From: Clostridiales bacterium CCNA10
GTDB lineage: Bacteria > Bacillota > Clostridia > Oscillospirales > Oscillospiraceae
Direction of reading: 5' to 3'
Length of the DNA stretch: 64,000 nucleotides
Assembly (NCBI GenBank): GCA_003573975.1
Contig: AP018533.1
Span: 1,674,001-1,738,000, forward strand
Below the pieces are notes generated by a model that made no database searches, was not told the origin of the DNA, and worked only from the letters and a program-made list of their open reading frames with translations. Position numbers and translations under genes: made by a program. Of this stretch, positions 32,726 through 41,978 are shown piece by piece (positions within the stretch are counted from its first letter, which is position 1; each line of letters begins with the position of its first letter).

Positions 32726-34127
32726 GAGAAAAGTCCGTGTGCTGAAGCCGCAGTTCGGCCCGCAAGAGAAGTTTCTTGCGACCCCTGCGGACATCTGCAT
32801 CTACGGCGGAGCGGCCGGTGGCGGCAAGACCTACGGCCTGCTGCTGTCGGCATTGAGATACAAGAATGTCAAGGGCTTCGGCTGCACGATCTTCAGGAAG
32901 AACTACAAGCAGATTTTCGCCCAAGGCGGCCTGTGGGATGAAGCCCAGAAGATGTACCACGGTATCAACGGGGCACAGCGGAAAATCTCGGATGGCACGT
33001 GGTCGTTTCGGGATAAGGACGGCAACGAGGTTTCCAAGGTGTCCTTTGCGCACATCGAGCGTTCGGAGGAGCTGGACAACTGGCAGGGCGCTCAGATCTG
33101 CGAGATCGGCTTCGACGAGCTGACGCATTTCAGCGAGGAGATTTTCTTCTATATGCTGTCCCGTAACCGTTCGACCTGCGGCGTCAGGCCGTTCGTTCGA
33201 GCGACCTGCAACCCTGACGCCGATAGCTGGGTGGCGAAGTTCATCGCATGGTGGATCGACCAAGACACCGGCTATCCCATCCCTGAGCGGTCTGGCCTCA
33301 TTCGCTACATGATTCGGCGCGACGAGGTCGTTTACTGGGCGGACACCAGAGAGGAACTCTGGGAACGCTTCAATTTGACCACACCGGAAGAGAAGAACGA
33401 GCCGAAGTCGGTGACGTTCATCATGTCTTCCGTGTACGACAACCAAGAGCTGCTGCGTATCGACCCCGGCTACCTGTCCAACCTGAAGGCGCTGTCGGTC
33501 ATCCAGCGCGAGCGACTCCTCAAAGGCAACTGGAAGATCAGGGCCGCCGCCGGCCTGTTCTTCAAGAGAACGCAGCTTGGCGAGATCCTGACCATCATGC
33601 CGCAGGACGTCATCCAGTGGGTTCGCTGCTGGGACTTGGCGGCAACCGAGAAGACCGAGAACGGCGACCCGGCCTATACCGCTGGCGTCCTGATGGGCAA
33701 GCGGAAGAACGGCCGATACGTCATCGCGGACGTCATCAACAAGCAGATGAACGCCTCCGATGTGCGAAAGACGATAAAGCTGACTGCTCAGGCAGACCGT
33801 GCGGCGTACAAGCGCGTCCGCGTCCGCCTGCCGAAAGACCCCGGACAAGCCGGCAAAGAGCAGGCCGAGTCCTACATCAAGTTCCTGTCTGGCTTCGACG
33901 TTACGGCCATCGCTGAAAGTGGCAGCAAAGAGGCCAGAGCCGAGCCTATGGCCGCACAATGGCAGGCCGGCAACTTCGACATCATGTATGGCGAGTGGAA
34001 CGAGGCGTATCTTACGCAGCTTGAGAACTTCCCAGACGGAAAGTTCAAGGATATGGTCGATGCAAGCGCCAACGCATTTGCGGAGATCGAAACGAAGACG
34101 GCGTTCAACGTCGGCAACCTGATTTGA
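32703..34127 (+). CDS. terL: Terminase large subunit
   Basis: 474 residues. The ATPase domain has Walker A GGAAGGGKTYG and Walker B IGFDELTHF. The C-terminal RNase H-like nuclease has CWDLAATEK and AESGSKEARA around the metal site. It packages phage DNA into the prohead through the portal encoded next. The start codon ATG 32703 lies inside terS. Confidence 0.94.
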   Translation: MATSKSPERKVRVLKPQFGPQEKFLATPADICIYGGAAGGGKTYGLLLSALRYKNVKGFGCTIFRKNYKQIFAQGGLWDEAQKMYHGINGAQRKISDGTWSFRDKDGNEVSKVSFAHIERSEELDNWQGAQICEIGFDELTHFSEEIFFYMLSRNRSTCGVRPFVRATCNPDADSWVAKFIAWWIDQDTGYPIPERSGLIRYMIRRDEVVYWADTREELWERFNLTTPEEKNEPKSVTFIMSSVYDNQELLRIDPGYLSNLKALSVIQRERLLKGNWKIRAAAGLFFKRTQLGEILTIMPQDVIQWVRCWDLAATEKTENGDPAYTAGVLMGKRKNGRYVIADVINKQMNASDVRKTIKLTAQADRAAYKRVRVRLPKDPGQAGKEQAESYIKFLSGFDVTAIAESGSKEARAEPMAAQWQAGNFDIMYGEWNEAYLTQLENFPDGKFKDMVDASANAFAEIETKTAFNVGNLI

Positions 34128-34144
34128 GAAAGAGGTGAGAGGGT

Positions 34145-37111
34145 ATGGACGACAGACGCAAAGACCAAGCCGAGCGCATCGTGAAGAGGTACGCCCACCT
34201 GATCGAGATGCAGACCGGCAAGGCCGTTCGCCCCTACCGAGCCGACGGCTACGTGAACATGATGAACAAGTACGGCACGAGCAAGGACACCACGGAAGGG
34301 TATCGGTTCCGTGCCGAGCCTGTGGTTCCCGATGAACTGCTCACCATGTACTACGAGGGCAACGGCCTGTTTGCGAAAATCATCGACACGCCCGCAGAGG
34401 AGGCCATCAAGCACGGCTTCACGCTGGAGAGCACCAAAGACCAGAAAATCGAGGACTTCTATACGGAGGCCCTCGACGAGCTGGACTGGGAAGAAACGGC
34501 CATGACCGCCATCCGCTGGGCGCGGCTCTTCGGAGGTTCCATCGCCGTGATGATGATTAACGACGGCCGCGGCATCGACGAGCCTCTGGACTGGCGCAAC
34601 ATCCGGTCGATTGACGATATTCGCGTCTATGACCGCTCGGTGATCCAGCCCGACTACCAGAGTATGTTCTCCTACGACCCGCGTGACCCGTTCCGCACCA
34701 GAGGCTCCCGCCTCGGTATGCCCGAGTTCTACCACGTGACGAGCCGCACCGGTTCGTTCACCGTTCACGACAGCCGGTGTCTGGTGTTTCAGAACGGCAT
34801 CTTGCCCGAGAACACGACCAATTCGATTTACCAGCTATGGGGCATCCCCGAGTATGTGCGAATCAACAGGGCCATCCGTGACGCGGAAGTGGCCCACGGC
34901 AGCGCAACGAAGCTGCTCGACCGCTCCGTTCAGGCGGTCTACAAGATGAAGGATCTGGCCGCAGAGCTTGCCACCGAAGAGGGCGAGGACAGAGTCTTGC
35001 GCCGTCTGCAGACGATTGACATGGCCCGCGGCCTGCTGAACAGCATTACCATTGACAGCGAAGGCGAGGACTACGACTTCAGGCAGTTCCAGTTTAGCGG
35101 CGTCTCCGACGTCATCGACTCGACCTGCAACTTCCTGTCGGCGCTGACCTCGATTCCGCAGACAATCCTTTTTGGCCGTTCACCGGCAGGCATGAACGCT
35201 ACCGGCGACGCTGATTTGGAAAACTGGTACAACTATCTGGAGCGCATCCAGAAGCGCATGGTGAAGAAGAACCTGCGCTATCTGCTGTCGGTCATTTTCC
35301 AAGCTGGCGTCCGTACCGGCGAGGTCGATGAAGTGCCGAAGATCAAGGTGGAGTTCAACCCCCTGTGGTCGCTCAGCGACACGGAACAGGCAGACCTCGA
35401 CCAGAAGCGGGCACAGACGCAGTTCACCAGAGCGCAGACCGCCCAACTCTACATCGACAAGCAGGTTATCGACCCGAGCGAGGTTCGCGCCAAGCTGGCC
35501 GACAGCGAGGAGTTCGACGTCGAGAATATGCTCGACGAATACGACGACGAGGATCTGTTCCCCGACGAGCCTGCAGAGGGCGGTCAGGTTTCCGGTGACG
35601 TTGGGCAGAGCATTTTCGAGCAGGGCCAGTTCGCTGACTATGCCGAGGGCACCAGCACCGAAGAGCACAAGAAAGACCCCGGCGGAGACGGTGAAGCTCC
35701 CGCCGCCGCACCTGCTGCGACCAAGTTGCCGCAGGACATGAGCGACGAGGAACGTCAACAGTCAGCCGCCAATGCCCCGCAAAATCGCGCTAAAGCCTCG
35801 GTACAGGATGTCCAGGGTGATGGGAATACATCTACACCCGAAGATATAAAAGCCTGTGTAGGCGTTCTGGTGGTCTCTCAGGGCAAGGTTCTGAGCGGAA
35901 CCAGAAAGACGGAGTTCGGCCACGGCCTGATTTGTGGCCCCGGCGGTCACATCAAGGAAGGCGAATCTCCGAAGCAGGCGGCGTTCCGTGAAGCAGAGGA
36001 AGAGTTCGGCATCAGCCCGAAAGAGCTGATCCCGCTCGGCCGAGGCCCTATGGAGCCTGACACCGGCATTCAGCCGTACATCTTCCTGTGTACTGCGTAC
36101 GAAGGCGAGCCGAATTGCGTGGACGGTGAAATGGCTGACCCGCAGTTCAGAACGCTGGAGGAAATCGAGCTGCTGACCCCGTCGCTGTTCCAGCCGTTTG
36201 CGGATGACGTGAAGCTCCTGAAAGCGGCGCTCCGAGGTGAACGCGACCCTTTTGAAGAGGATGGCGGACCGGGGAGTGGCAATTTTGGACACAAGGGACG
36301 CAAAGGTGAGATTGGCGGCTCGGAGGAACGCGACGGAAACACCTCCCCATATAACGGCGAAACCAGCCACGGACTCGAAAGAGGTGTTTACTCTGCAAAG
36401 AAATCAGAGTGGAGTAAGAATGCTGGACGCGAACTGAGTGACCGTGAAGTGCAAGAAATGGTCGATGCGACATCGGACTACACAAGGAACTATAAGGATG
36501 TCGTGGCGGCTTCTGCTGGTTACTCGGGTGTATATGCGACGCGTGGTTCACTGATGGACAGTGAAGAAAAGGCTACCGCCGAAAAGAACGCAGCAGCCAT
36601 TGAAAAGGCGATTTCACTCTCGGACAAGTACGCCGGTACGACCAAACGTGCGATGACGATGGACAAGGATACCTTTGACAAGTTCGTCGCAGAGGCGTCA
36701 GGAGGTAGCACGTTCGGACTCGGCCATCTGTCGAGCTGGTCTACTGGGGACGACGCGATAAAGAGAGTGTTCAGATCCAGAGATGGTGATGACCCTGATT
36801 CGTACAACGTTGTGCTCGAATGCAAGTCGAAGAGCGGCGTCTCCATCAAGGATGTGGCTGATGTTGACATGGATGAAGTCCTGTATTCCAAGAGGGCAAA
36901 ATTCAAGGTTGTTAATACTGACCCTGATTATTCCGTCGGGAAATATAAGGCCGTGAAACTTACGCTTGAGGAAGTCGACAGCAGAGGTGATTCCTCCAAT
37001 CTCGACGGTGGCCCCGGTTCTGGCAACTTCGGACACGAAGGAGTCCCTGGACAAGTGGGCGGCTCCACACCACCCCTGACGCCTACTGCCTCGAAGTTGT
37101 TTCAGAGGTAG
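34145..37111 (+). CDS. Portal protein fused to Nudix and ADP-ribosyltransferase-like domains
   Basis: 988 residues, about twice a normal portal. Residues 1-480 are a DUF1073-type portal (TPAEEAIKHGF, ARLFGGSIAVMM, SIPQTILFGRSPAGMN). A low-complexity linker follows. Residues about 570-690 are a Nudix hydrolase with an intact Nudix box (starts G600, REAEEEFGI at its end). Residues about 780-930 look like an R-S-E ADP-ribosyltransferase: R831 in TKRAMTMD, LSSWSTGDD near 865, and DEVLYSKRAKFKV near 909. Two near-identical GGPGSGNFGH...GGS segments (about 706 and 953) flank the transferase part. Both added domains bind nucleotides of the NAD type, so head-borne effectors delivered with DNA are possible. 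Confidence 0.85.
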   Translation: MDDRRKDQAERIVKRYAHLIEMQTGKAVRPYRADGYVNMMNKYGTSKDTTEGYRFRAEPVVPDELLTMYYEGNGLFAKIIDTPAEEAIKHGFTLESTKDQKIEDFYTEALDELDWEETAMTAIRWARLFGGSIAVMMINDGRGIDEPLDWRNIRSIDDIRVYDRSVIQPDYQSMFSYDPRDPFRTRGSRLGMPEFYHVTSRTGSFTVHDSRCLVFQNGILPENTTNSIYQLWGIPEYVRINRAIRDAEVAHGSATKLLDRSVQAVYKMKDLAAELATEEGEDRVLRRLQTIDMARGLLNSITIDSEGEDYDFRQFQFSGVSDVIDSTCNFLSALTSIPQTILFGRSPAGMNATGDADLENWYNYLERIQKRMVKKNLRYLLSVIFQAGVRTGEVDEVPKIKVEFNPLWSLSDTEQADLDQKRAQTQFTRAQTAQLYIDKQVIDPSEVRAKLADSEEFDVENMLDEYDDEDLFPDEPAEGGQVSGDVGQSIFEQGQFADYAEGTSTEEHKKDPGGDGEAPAAAPAATKLPQDMSDEERQQSAANAPQNRAKASVQDVQGDGNTSTPEDIKACVGVLVVSQGKVLSGTRKTEFGHGLICGPGGHIKEGESPKQAAFREAEEEFGISPKELIPLGRGPMEPDTGIQPYIFLCTAYEGEPNCVDGEMADPQFRTLEEIELLTPSLFQPFADDVKLLKAALRGERDPFEEDGGPGSGNFGHKGRKGEIGGSEERDGNTSPYNGETSHGLERGVYSAKKSEWSKNAGRELSDREVQEMVDATSDYTRNYKDVVAASAGYSGVYATRGSLMDSEEKATAEKNAAAIEKAISLSDKYAGTTKRAMTMDKDTFDKFVAEASGGSTFGLGHLSSWSTGDDAIKRVFRSRDGDDPDSYNVVLECKSKSGVSIKDVADVDMDEVLYSKRAKFKVVNTDPDYSVGKYKAVKLTLEEVDSRGDSSNLDGGPGSGNFGHEGVPGQVGGSTPPLTPTASKLFQR

Positions 37112-37122
37112 ATGGGAAATAA

Positions 37123-37153
37123 GCAGAGCGGACAGTGACCGCCCTGCTTTTCT
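37123..37153 (+). terminator. Terminator between portal fusion and head gene
   Basis: GCAG plus GCGG pairs with CCGC plus CTGC around ACAGTGA, followed by TTTTCTT. A terminator inside the head operon is unusual and may attenuate or insulate the fused cargo gene. Confidence 0.7.
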
Positions 37154-37185
37154 TATGCCCGCAACCCATCGCCAAACCTGCGTAA

Positions 37186-38124
37186 ATGACCGTAAAGGGG
37201 GCTTTGTCTTTGACCAACAACCAATACCAAGAGGTGGTTAAAAAGGCTGTACGCCCCAAGTTTCGGGGGAATAGACCCCTTCCTGCGAAGACCACCCCGC
37301 AATACCCGCAATCTGCAGAGCGTGAGTACCGGCGCATCGCCGGCGCCTATATGCGGCTGCTGAACGAGGAACTGAAGAAGAAACTGCCCGCCATGATGAA
37401 CGAGTACAAGCGGGAACGGCGTGGAGACTCCCGACTGGATGACAGCCGCGACCTCGACGCCCGCATCCGTCAGATGCTTCAGGAAGTATCTGCAGCTCTG
37501 GAAAAGCACATCGCGCAGTTCGGCCTCGACAGCAAAATCCAGCAGATCGCCAAGATGACGCAGAACACCTCGGTACGAGAGTGGAAACGCGCCGTCAAGG
37601 ACACGCTGGGCATCGACATTCTGGACGACTACTACTCGGGCGAGCTGTACGAGCAGGCCATCCAAAGGTGGATCGCCGAGAACGTGGCCTACATCAAGAG
37701 CCTGCCGACCGAGACGCTTGGCAATATGCGGCAAATCATTCTGGATGGCTACTTGAACGGGCGACCGATCCGTGACATCCAGAAGGACATCCAGAGCGAG
37801 TACGGCACGTCCAAGCGCCACGCCCAGCTTTTGGCCCGTGACCAGCTTGCGACGTTGAACGCACAGATCACGAAGATGCAGCAGACCGACGCCGGCTGCA
37901 AGAAGTATCGGTGGTCTACGTCCCACGATTCCCGCGTCCGCCCGTGCCATGCGGCGCTGAACGGGAAGACCTTCGATTGGAACGACCCGCCTGAGATGTG
38001 GTACGACACCAAGGCTGGCCGAGTCTACACCGGCCGCAAATGCCACCCCGGCGAGGATTACTGTTGCCGCTGTGTGGCAATCCCCGTGTTCGACTACGAC
38101 GGGGTGAATATCCCCATGAAATAA
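37186..38124 (+). CDS. Mu gpF-like minor head protein
   Basis: 312 residues. The C-terminal half has the family's features: ARDQLATLNAQITKMQQ, YRWSTSHDSRVRPCHAALNG, GRKCHPGEDYCCRCVAIP. These proteins connect portal and head during assembly. The listed start ATG 37186 has no ribosome site, while TTG at 37210 follows AAGGGGGC by 9 nt and may be the true start. Confidence 0.88.
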   Translation: MTVKGALSLTNNQYQEVVKKAVRPKFRGNRPLPAKTTPQYPQSAEREYRRIAGAYMRLLNEELKKKLPAMMNEYKRERRGDSRLDDSRDLDARIRQMLQEVSAALEKHIAQFGLDSKIQQIAKMTQNTSVREWKRAVKDTLGIDILDDYYSGELYEQAIQRWIAENVAYIKSLPTETLGNMRQIILDGYLNGRPIRDIQKDIQSEYGTSKRHAQLLARDQLATLNAQITKMQQTDAGCKKYRWSTSHDSRVRPCHAALNGKTFDWNDPPEMWYDTKAGRVYTGRKCHPGEDYCCRCVAIPVFDYDGVNIPMK

Positions 38125-38144
38125 TCAGGCGAGGAGGAGAGGAC

Positions 38145-38324
38145 ATGGAAACGAAAGAGAAGATCAAGGTCTTCATCGACTTCCAGAACGGTAAGACCGT
38201 TTGCATCTGCAAGCGCAGCCGCAAACGCTGCGGCAAGAACTGTTCGCCTGAGGTAGTCGAGAGGGATAAGTTCGCTGAATGGGAACGCACCTTCCGTCGT
38301 GACCGCTTCGGAAAGAGCGAATAG
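38145..38324 (+). CDS. Small basic protein, unknown
   Basis: 59 residues, METKEKIKVFIDFQNGKTVC then CKRSRKRCGKNC, with four cysteines in two pairs that could bind zinc. The ATG at 38145 follows GAGGAGGAGA. No family recognised. Confidence 0.6.
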   Translation: METKEKIKVFIDFQNGKTVCICKRSRKRCGKNCSPEVVERDKFAEWERTFRRDRFGKSE

Positions 38325-38336
38325 GTGGTGAGTGCG

Positions 38337-38426
38337 ATGACCAGATATAGACCCACCCGAAGCCGTGACGCCCCCATAGGGGTGCACCCGGCGCCAAATT
38401 CAGAAGAAAGGAAGGAAGAGCCGTGA
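38337..38426 (+). CDS. Possible small protein in head operon
   Basis: 29 residues (MTRYRPTRSRDAPIGVHPAP then NSEERKEEP) ending in an overlap with the next start (GTG 38423). The ribosome site is GGTGGTGAG, weak. Either a real short gene or an accidental frame. Confidence 0.35.
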   Translation: MTRYRPTRSRDAPIGVHPAPNSEERKEEP

Positions 38427-38737
38427 AGAACGCTTGTGCAATCAGCAGTCTTGCACGTCAGCTTGGCAAGGTGAGCGAAAAGCTCGACTCTCTCGCTATG
38501 GGAGTGCAGGATGTGGAGCAGAACGCCCCTGACCTGACCGACGTGTATCAGGGTTTGCTTCTCGACGAGATCGAGCACGTCCAGATTTTGACGCTGGAAC
38601 TCACCAAAGCCGTTGTGGCTGCGGCAGAGGAAACCAACGCCGACGAGGGCGGAAGCGTCTTCGCTGCCGGCGACCTGACCGCTGAAAAGGCCGGGGACGG
38701 TGACGGAGACAACGGGCAGAGTGAGGAGAAGAAGTGA
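38423..38737 (+). CDS. Helical head-region protein, unknown
   Basis: 104 residues with helical N-terminus (SLARQLGKVSEKLDSLAMGV) and acidic Gly-rich end. The GTG start follows GAAGGAAGAG. Located between the Mu F-like protein and protease, where small accessory head proteins are common. No family recognised. Confidence 0.55.
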   Translation: MKNACAISSLARQLGKVSEKLDSLAMGVQDVEQNAPDLTDVYQGLLLDEIEHVQILTLELTKAVVAAAEETNADEGGSVFAAGDLTAEKAGDGDGDNGQSEEKK

Positions 38738-38776
38738 TGCTCACGCTGCAGAACACTCCGAAAGGAGGTGGGCCCA

Positions 38777-40261
38777 ATGAGTGAGGCCCCGAAATTATCT
38801 CAGGTGATCCGTCTGGACAGCCTCCCGCTGAACCAGACGTATTTCACTCCCGAAGGCTACCTGATGGACAGGCCGATCCTGACCAGCACGGGTATCTTCG
38901 AGTATACCAACCCTGACGGGAGCGTCAGGAGGGAGCTTCGGCTCCCTGAGGAAGTCTTCGCTGCTGAGAGTCTTGCCTCGTATCAGGGCAAGCCCATCAT
39001 CATCACGCATGATGCGGGTCTGGTGGACAAGGACAACGTCCAGAAGCATCAGATCGGCACCATTCTGACGGAAGGGTATCGAAGCGGGGATGACGTCCGT
39101 GCGGAGATCGTTATTCACAACACCGACGAGATGCGGTATTGCGGCCTGAAGGAGCTGTCCCTCGGCTACAATCTGACGCTCGATGAAACGCCGGGTGAGT
39201 GGAACGGCCAGCACTACGACGCCATCCAGCGGGACATCCGCATCAACCACTTGGCCTTGGTCCGGGAAGCCAGAGCCGGTGAACAGGCGCGGTTAAATAT
39301 TGATGGCCGTGATCCTGCAAGAACTCTCAAAGGAGGAAAAGTCATGAAGAAGAAAAATGCTCCCAAGAATACTCGTCGCGCTGATGGCGTTCTGTCCCCG
39401 GAAGAGCTCGCCAAGGCCATCGAGGAGTACAAGGCCCGCCGCGCTCAGCGCCTCGCCGCCAAGACCGACGAGGACCCCACCGAGGGTACTGATCCCGTAG
39501 TCAGCGCCAAGCCCACCAACGCCCCCGCTGCCGCGCAGGATGACGACGATACCGTTGTCGCTCCCGCCGGTCAGGAGCCCCAGACTGTCGAGGATAAGGT
39601 GGCGGCTGTCAAGGACAACCGTGACCGCCGCGATGCTGACGGCGACCCTGAGGATCTGGAGTCCGCGAAGGGCGTCATTGCCAATCAGGACGAGGACATG
39701 GACATCCTGTTCGACATCATCGACACTCTGCTCGCGCAGAAGGAGTTCGACGAGGCTGGCTGCACCGATCCTCAGACCGACGAGGGTGATGACACCACCG
39801 ACGAGAACAACGACGAGGGCGACGACGACACCGACAATCAGGACAGCGACGATGACCCCATCCCCACCGCTACGCCCGCTGACCACACTCAGGGCGAAGT
39901 CCTGAACGCCGACGGCATCGACGCCATCATCCGCCAGCGCGTGAAGATCGGCATGATTGGCAAGGCCCTGAACCTCGACGGCGTTGAGGATATGAGCATC
40001 TCTGCCGCCAAGAAGGCCATCATCAAGGCTGTGCGTCCCGAGATGCGTCTGGACGGCAAGAGCGATGCGTTCGTGAACGCTGCGTTCGAGTATGCCGTCG
40101 CCGATGTCGAGTCCCGCTCCAAGAAGGACGTCGGCTACCAGAAGAAGCAGATGTTCAACCGCGACTCTCGCACCCCTGTCAGCAACGGCGTCGGTTCTGC
40201 TGATTCCGCCCGTCAGAAGATGATCGAGCGTCGCCAGAATAGAGCAAAGGAGGAAAAGTAA
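38777..40261 (+). CDS. DUF2213-type prohead protease with scaffold tail
   Basis: 494 residues. The N-terminal 190 (RLDSLPLNQTYFTPEGYLM, IITHDAGLVDKDNV, ELSLGYNLTLDE, NHLALVREARAG) are DUF2213, a phage head maturation protease type. The rest is acidic, Asp/Glu-rich and helical, like a scaffold. The ATG at 38777 follows AAAGGAGGT. An internal in-frame start with a near-perfect ribosome site (39344) separates the scaffold part, as in lambda C/Nu3. Confidence 0.85.
   Translation: MSEAPKLSQVIRLDSLPLNQTYFTPEGYLMDRPILTSTGIFEYTNPDGSVRRELRLPEEVFAAESLASYQGKPIIITHDAGLVDKDNVQKHQIGTILTEGYRSGDDVRAEIVIHNTDEMRYCGLKELSLGYNLTLDETPGEWNGQHYDAIQRDIRINHLALVREARAGEQARLNIDGRDPARTLKGGKVMKKKNAPKNTRRADGVLSPEELAKAIEEYKARRAQRLAAKTDEDPTEGTDPVVSAKPTNAPAAAQDDDDTVVAPAGQEPQTVEDKVAAVKDNRDRRDADGDPEDLESAKGVIANQDEDMDILFDIIDTLLAQKEFDEAGCTDPQTDEGDDTTDENNDEGDDDTDNQDSDDDPIPTATPADHTQGEVLNADGIDAIIRQRVKIGMIGKALNLDGVEDMSISAAKKAIIKAVRPEMRLDGKSDAFVNAAFEYAVADVESRSKKDVGYQKKQMFNRDSRTPVSNGVGSADSARQKMIERRQNRAKEEK
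39344..40261 (+). CDS. Nested in-frame scaffold protein (internal start)
   Basis: 305 residues made by starting inside the protease gene. The site CAAAGGAGGAAAAGTC directly precedes ATGAAGAAGAAA at 39344, in the same frame as the protease. The product is an acidic, helical scaffold-like chain without the protease domain. This follows the known pattern of proteases with nested scaffolds; actual translation is inferred from the ribosome site. Confidence 0.7.
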   Translation: MKKKNAPKNTRRADGVLSPEELAKAIEEYKARRAQRLAAKTDEDPTEGTDPVVSAKPTNAPAAAQDDDDTVVAPAGQEPQTVEDKVAAVKDNRDRRDADGDPEDLESAKGVIANQDEDMDILFDIIDTLLAQKEFDEAGCTDPQTDEGDDTTDENNDEGDDDTDNQDSDDDPIPTATPADHTQGEVLNADGIDAIIRQRVKIGMIGKALNLDGVEDMSISAAKKAIIKAVRPEMRLDGKSDAFVNAAFEYAVADVESRSKKDVGYQKKQMFNRDSRTPVSNGVGSADSARQKMIERRQNRAKEEK

Positions 40262-40262
40262 C

Positions 40263-40793
40263 ATGAGTGCTCAGACCAAGTACGGCTATTCCACCCCTAT
40301 TGGCGCGGCTGGCGGTATCGTTGATGTCGCGCCGCACCAGATCGACACTTTCCTCAATGAAGAGGAGAACGGCGTCCTGAAGTTCGGCGCGGGCGTCGTT
40401 CAGGGCAGCAAGCCCGGTGTCAATATCGCCCTGCCCAAGAAGGCCGCTACCGCCGCCAAGTTCGAGGGCATCACCACCAACAACCGCACCACCGAGTACG
40501 ATCTGGAGGGCAAGCTCGCCGTTCGTAAGGGTGCTGCCGTTGGCGTCATGCGCTACGGCAAGATTTATGGCCGCGTGGCTGAGGGCGTCGAGCCTGCCTA
40601 CGGTGACAGCGTTTACCTGATTACCGAGGGCGAAGAGGCTGGCTGCTTCACCAACGAGGCTGGCACCCCTGCTTCTGGCGAAGGCCATCAGGGCGACCCC
40701 GCCACCATCGCCGTCAAGGCCCGCTTTGTCGGCGGCGTCGATACCAACGCCCAGATTGCCCCGATTGAGCTGTTCAATCAGGCTCAGGCGTAA
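40263..40793 (+). CDS. Capsid decoration/cement protein
   Basis: 176 residues: SAQTKYGYSTPIGAAGGIVD, a strand-rich core with GAGVVQGSKPGVNIALPKK and DSVYLITEGEEAGCFT. Its size, content and place just before the major capsid gene match head decoration proteins (DUF2190-like). The start follows AAAGGAGGAAAAGTAAC. Confidence 0.72.
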   Translation: MSAQTKYGYSTPIGAAGGIVDVAPHQIDTFLNEEENGVLKFGAGVVQGSKPGVNIALPKKAATAAKFEGITTNNRTTEYDLEGKLAVRKGAAVGVMRYGKIYGRVAEGVEPAYGDSVYLITEGEEAGCFTNEAGTPASGEGHQGDPATIAVKARFVGGVDTNAQIAPIELFNQAQA

Positions 40794-40813
40794 GAAAAGG
40801 AGGAACGTGAATT

Positions 40814-41851
40814 ATGGCTACCAAAAAGCACATGAACTATGATAGCGACGAGGCCATGACCCTGCGGGGCTCCAAGATCCCCAAGGCTATCATGGCTTCC
40901 GAGGGCACTCGCTTCGATAGTGCCGAGGATGCTTCCGTCTTTTTCGCCCGTGAACTCGACCACGTCAAGGCTCAGTCCTACGACGTCGAGTACCCCGAAC
41001 TGACGGCCCTGCACCTGTTCCCGCAGAGCTCCGAGGCCGACCCCGGCGCGGAGACCATCACCTACTACACCTACGACAAGACCGGTCTGGCGAAGATTAT
41101 CGACAACTACTCCACCGACCTGCCCCGTGCGGACGTGACCGGCAAGCCCAGCTTCGCCAAGATCAAGTCCATTGGCGACAGCTACGGCTACTCCGCTCAG
41201 GAGATGCGGGCTTCTCGTCTGGCTGGCAAGTCTCTGGACGCCCGCAAGGGTGAGTCCGCTCGTTACCAGATCGACGCCCTGACCAACAAGATCGCATGGT
41301 GCGGCGACGAGGAAAGCGGCCTGATGGGCGTTCTGTCCGACGGTCAGAATATTCCCCTCTACACCATCGGCGCCAATGCCAGCGGCAAGACCAAGTGGGC
41401 CGACAAGTCCGCCGACGAGATCCTCGCCGACGTGAACGGCATGGCGAAGCAGGTTGCAAAGATCACCAAGAACGTCGAGCGCCCCGATACCCTGTGTGTC
41501 CCCGCTGACGTGTTCATGGACATCTCCACCCGCCGCATTCCCGACACCAGCACTACGGTTCTGGCGTTCATTCAGGAGCACGCTCCGTACATCAAGAACG
41601 TCGTGTCTACCGCTGAGCTGGATGCCGACTCTCCCGAGACCAACCCCTACGCGACCAGCGGCAACCCCCAGGGCGTGGCATTCCTGTTCAAGAACGACCC
41701 CCGCAAGCTGACTCTGGAGAACCCGATGCCGTTCTACCAGTACCCCCTGCAGGTCGAGAAGCTGGAGACCATCATTCTCTGCGAGGCCCGCACCGCTGGC
41801 GTCATCGTCTACTACCCGCTGTCCGCTCTGATCGCGGTCGGCGTGTCCTAA
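40814..41851 (+). CDS. Major capsid protein (DUF2184-like)
   Basis: 345 residues. FFARELDHVKAQSYDVEYPE, AKIKSIGDSYGYSAQEMRAS, IDALTNKIAWCGDEESGLMG and YQYPLQVEKLETIILCEART form the DUF2184 major capsid pattern of HK97-fold heads. It is the largest single head protein after the scaffold, as expected. Ribosome site AGGAGG is well placed. Confidence 0.88.
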   Translation: MATKKHMNYDSDEAMTLRGSKIPKAIMASEGTRFDSAEDASVFFARELDHVKAQSYDVEYPELTALHLFPQSSEADPGAETITYYTYDKTGLAKIIDNYSTDLPRADVTGKPSFAKIKSIGDSYGYSAQEMRASRLAGKSLDARKGESARYQIDALTNKIAWCGDEESGLMGVLSDGQNIPLYTIGANASGKTKWADKSADEILADVNGMAKQVAKITKNVERPDTLCVPADVFMDISTRRIPDTSTTVLAFIQEHAPYIKNVVSTAELDADSPETNPYATSGNPQGVAFLFKNDPRKLTLENPMPFYQYPLQVEKLETIILCEARTAGVIVYYPLSALIAVGVS

Positions 41852-41867
41852 GAGGGGAAAATTTTTG

Positions 41868-41897
41868 TGGGGAGGTTGCCACGCGGCAATCTCCCCA
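41868..41897 (+). terminator. Stem-loop after the major capsid gene
   Basis: TGGGGAGGTTGCC pairs with GGCAATCTCCCCA (one G-T) around ACGC. Little U run follows, so it may stabilise mRNA or attenuate rather than fully stop transcription, keeping capsid mRNA abundant. Confidence 0.6.
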
Positions 41898-41978
41898 TAA
41901 CATTTGCGTCAATCGAGAATAACGTCAGGCTGTCGAGGAGCCACCCTGCGGCAGCCCACGAATAACAGGAGGTTCATC

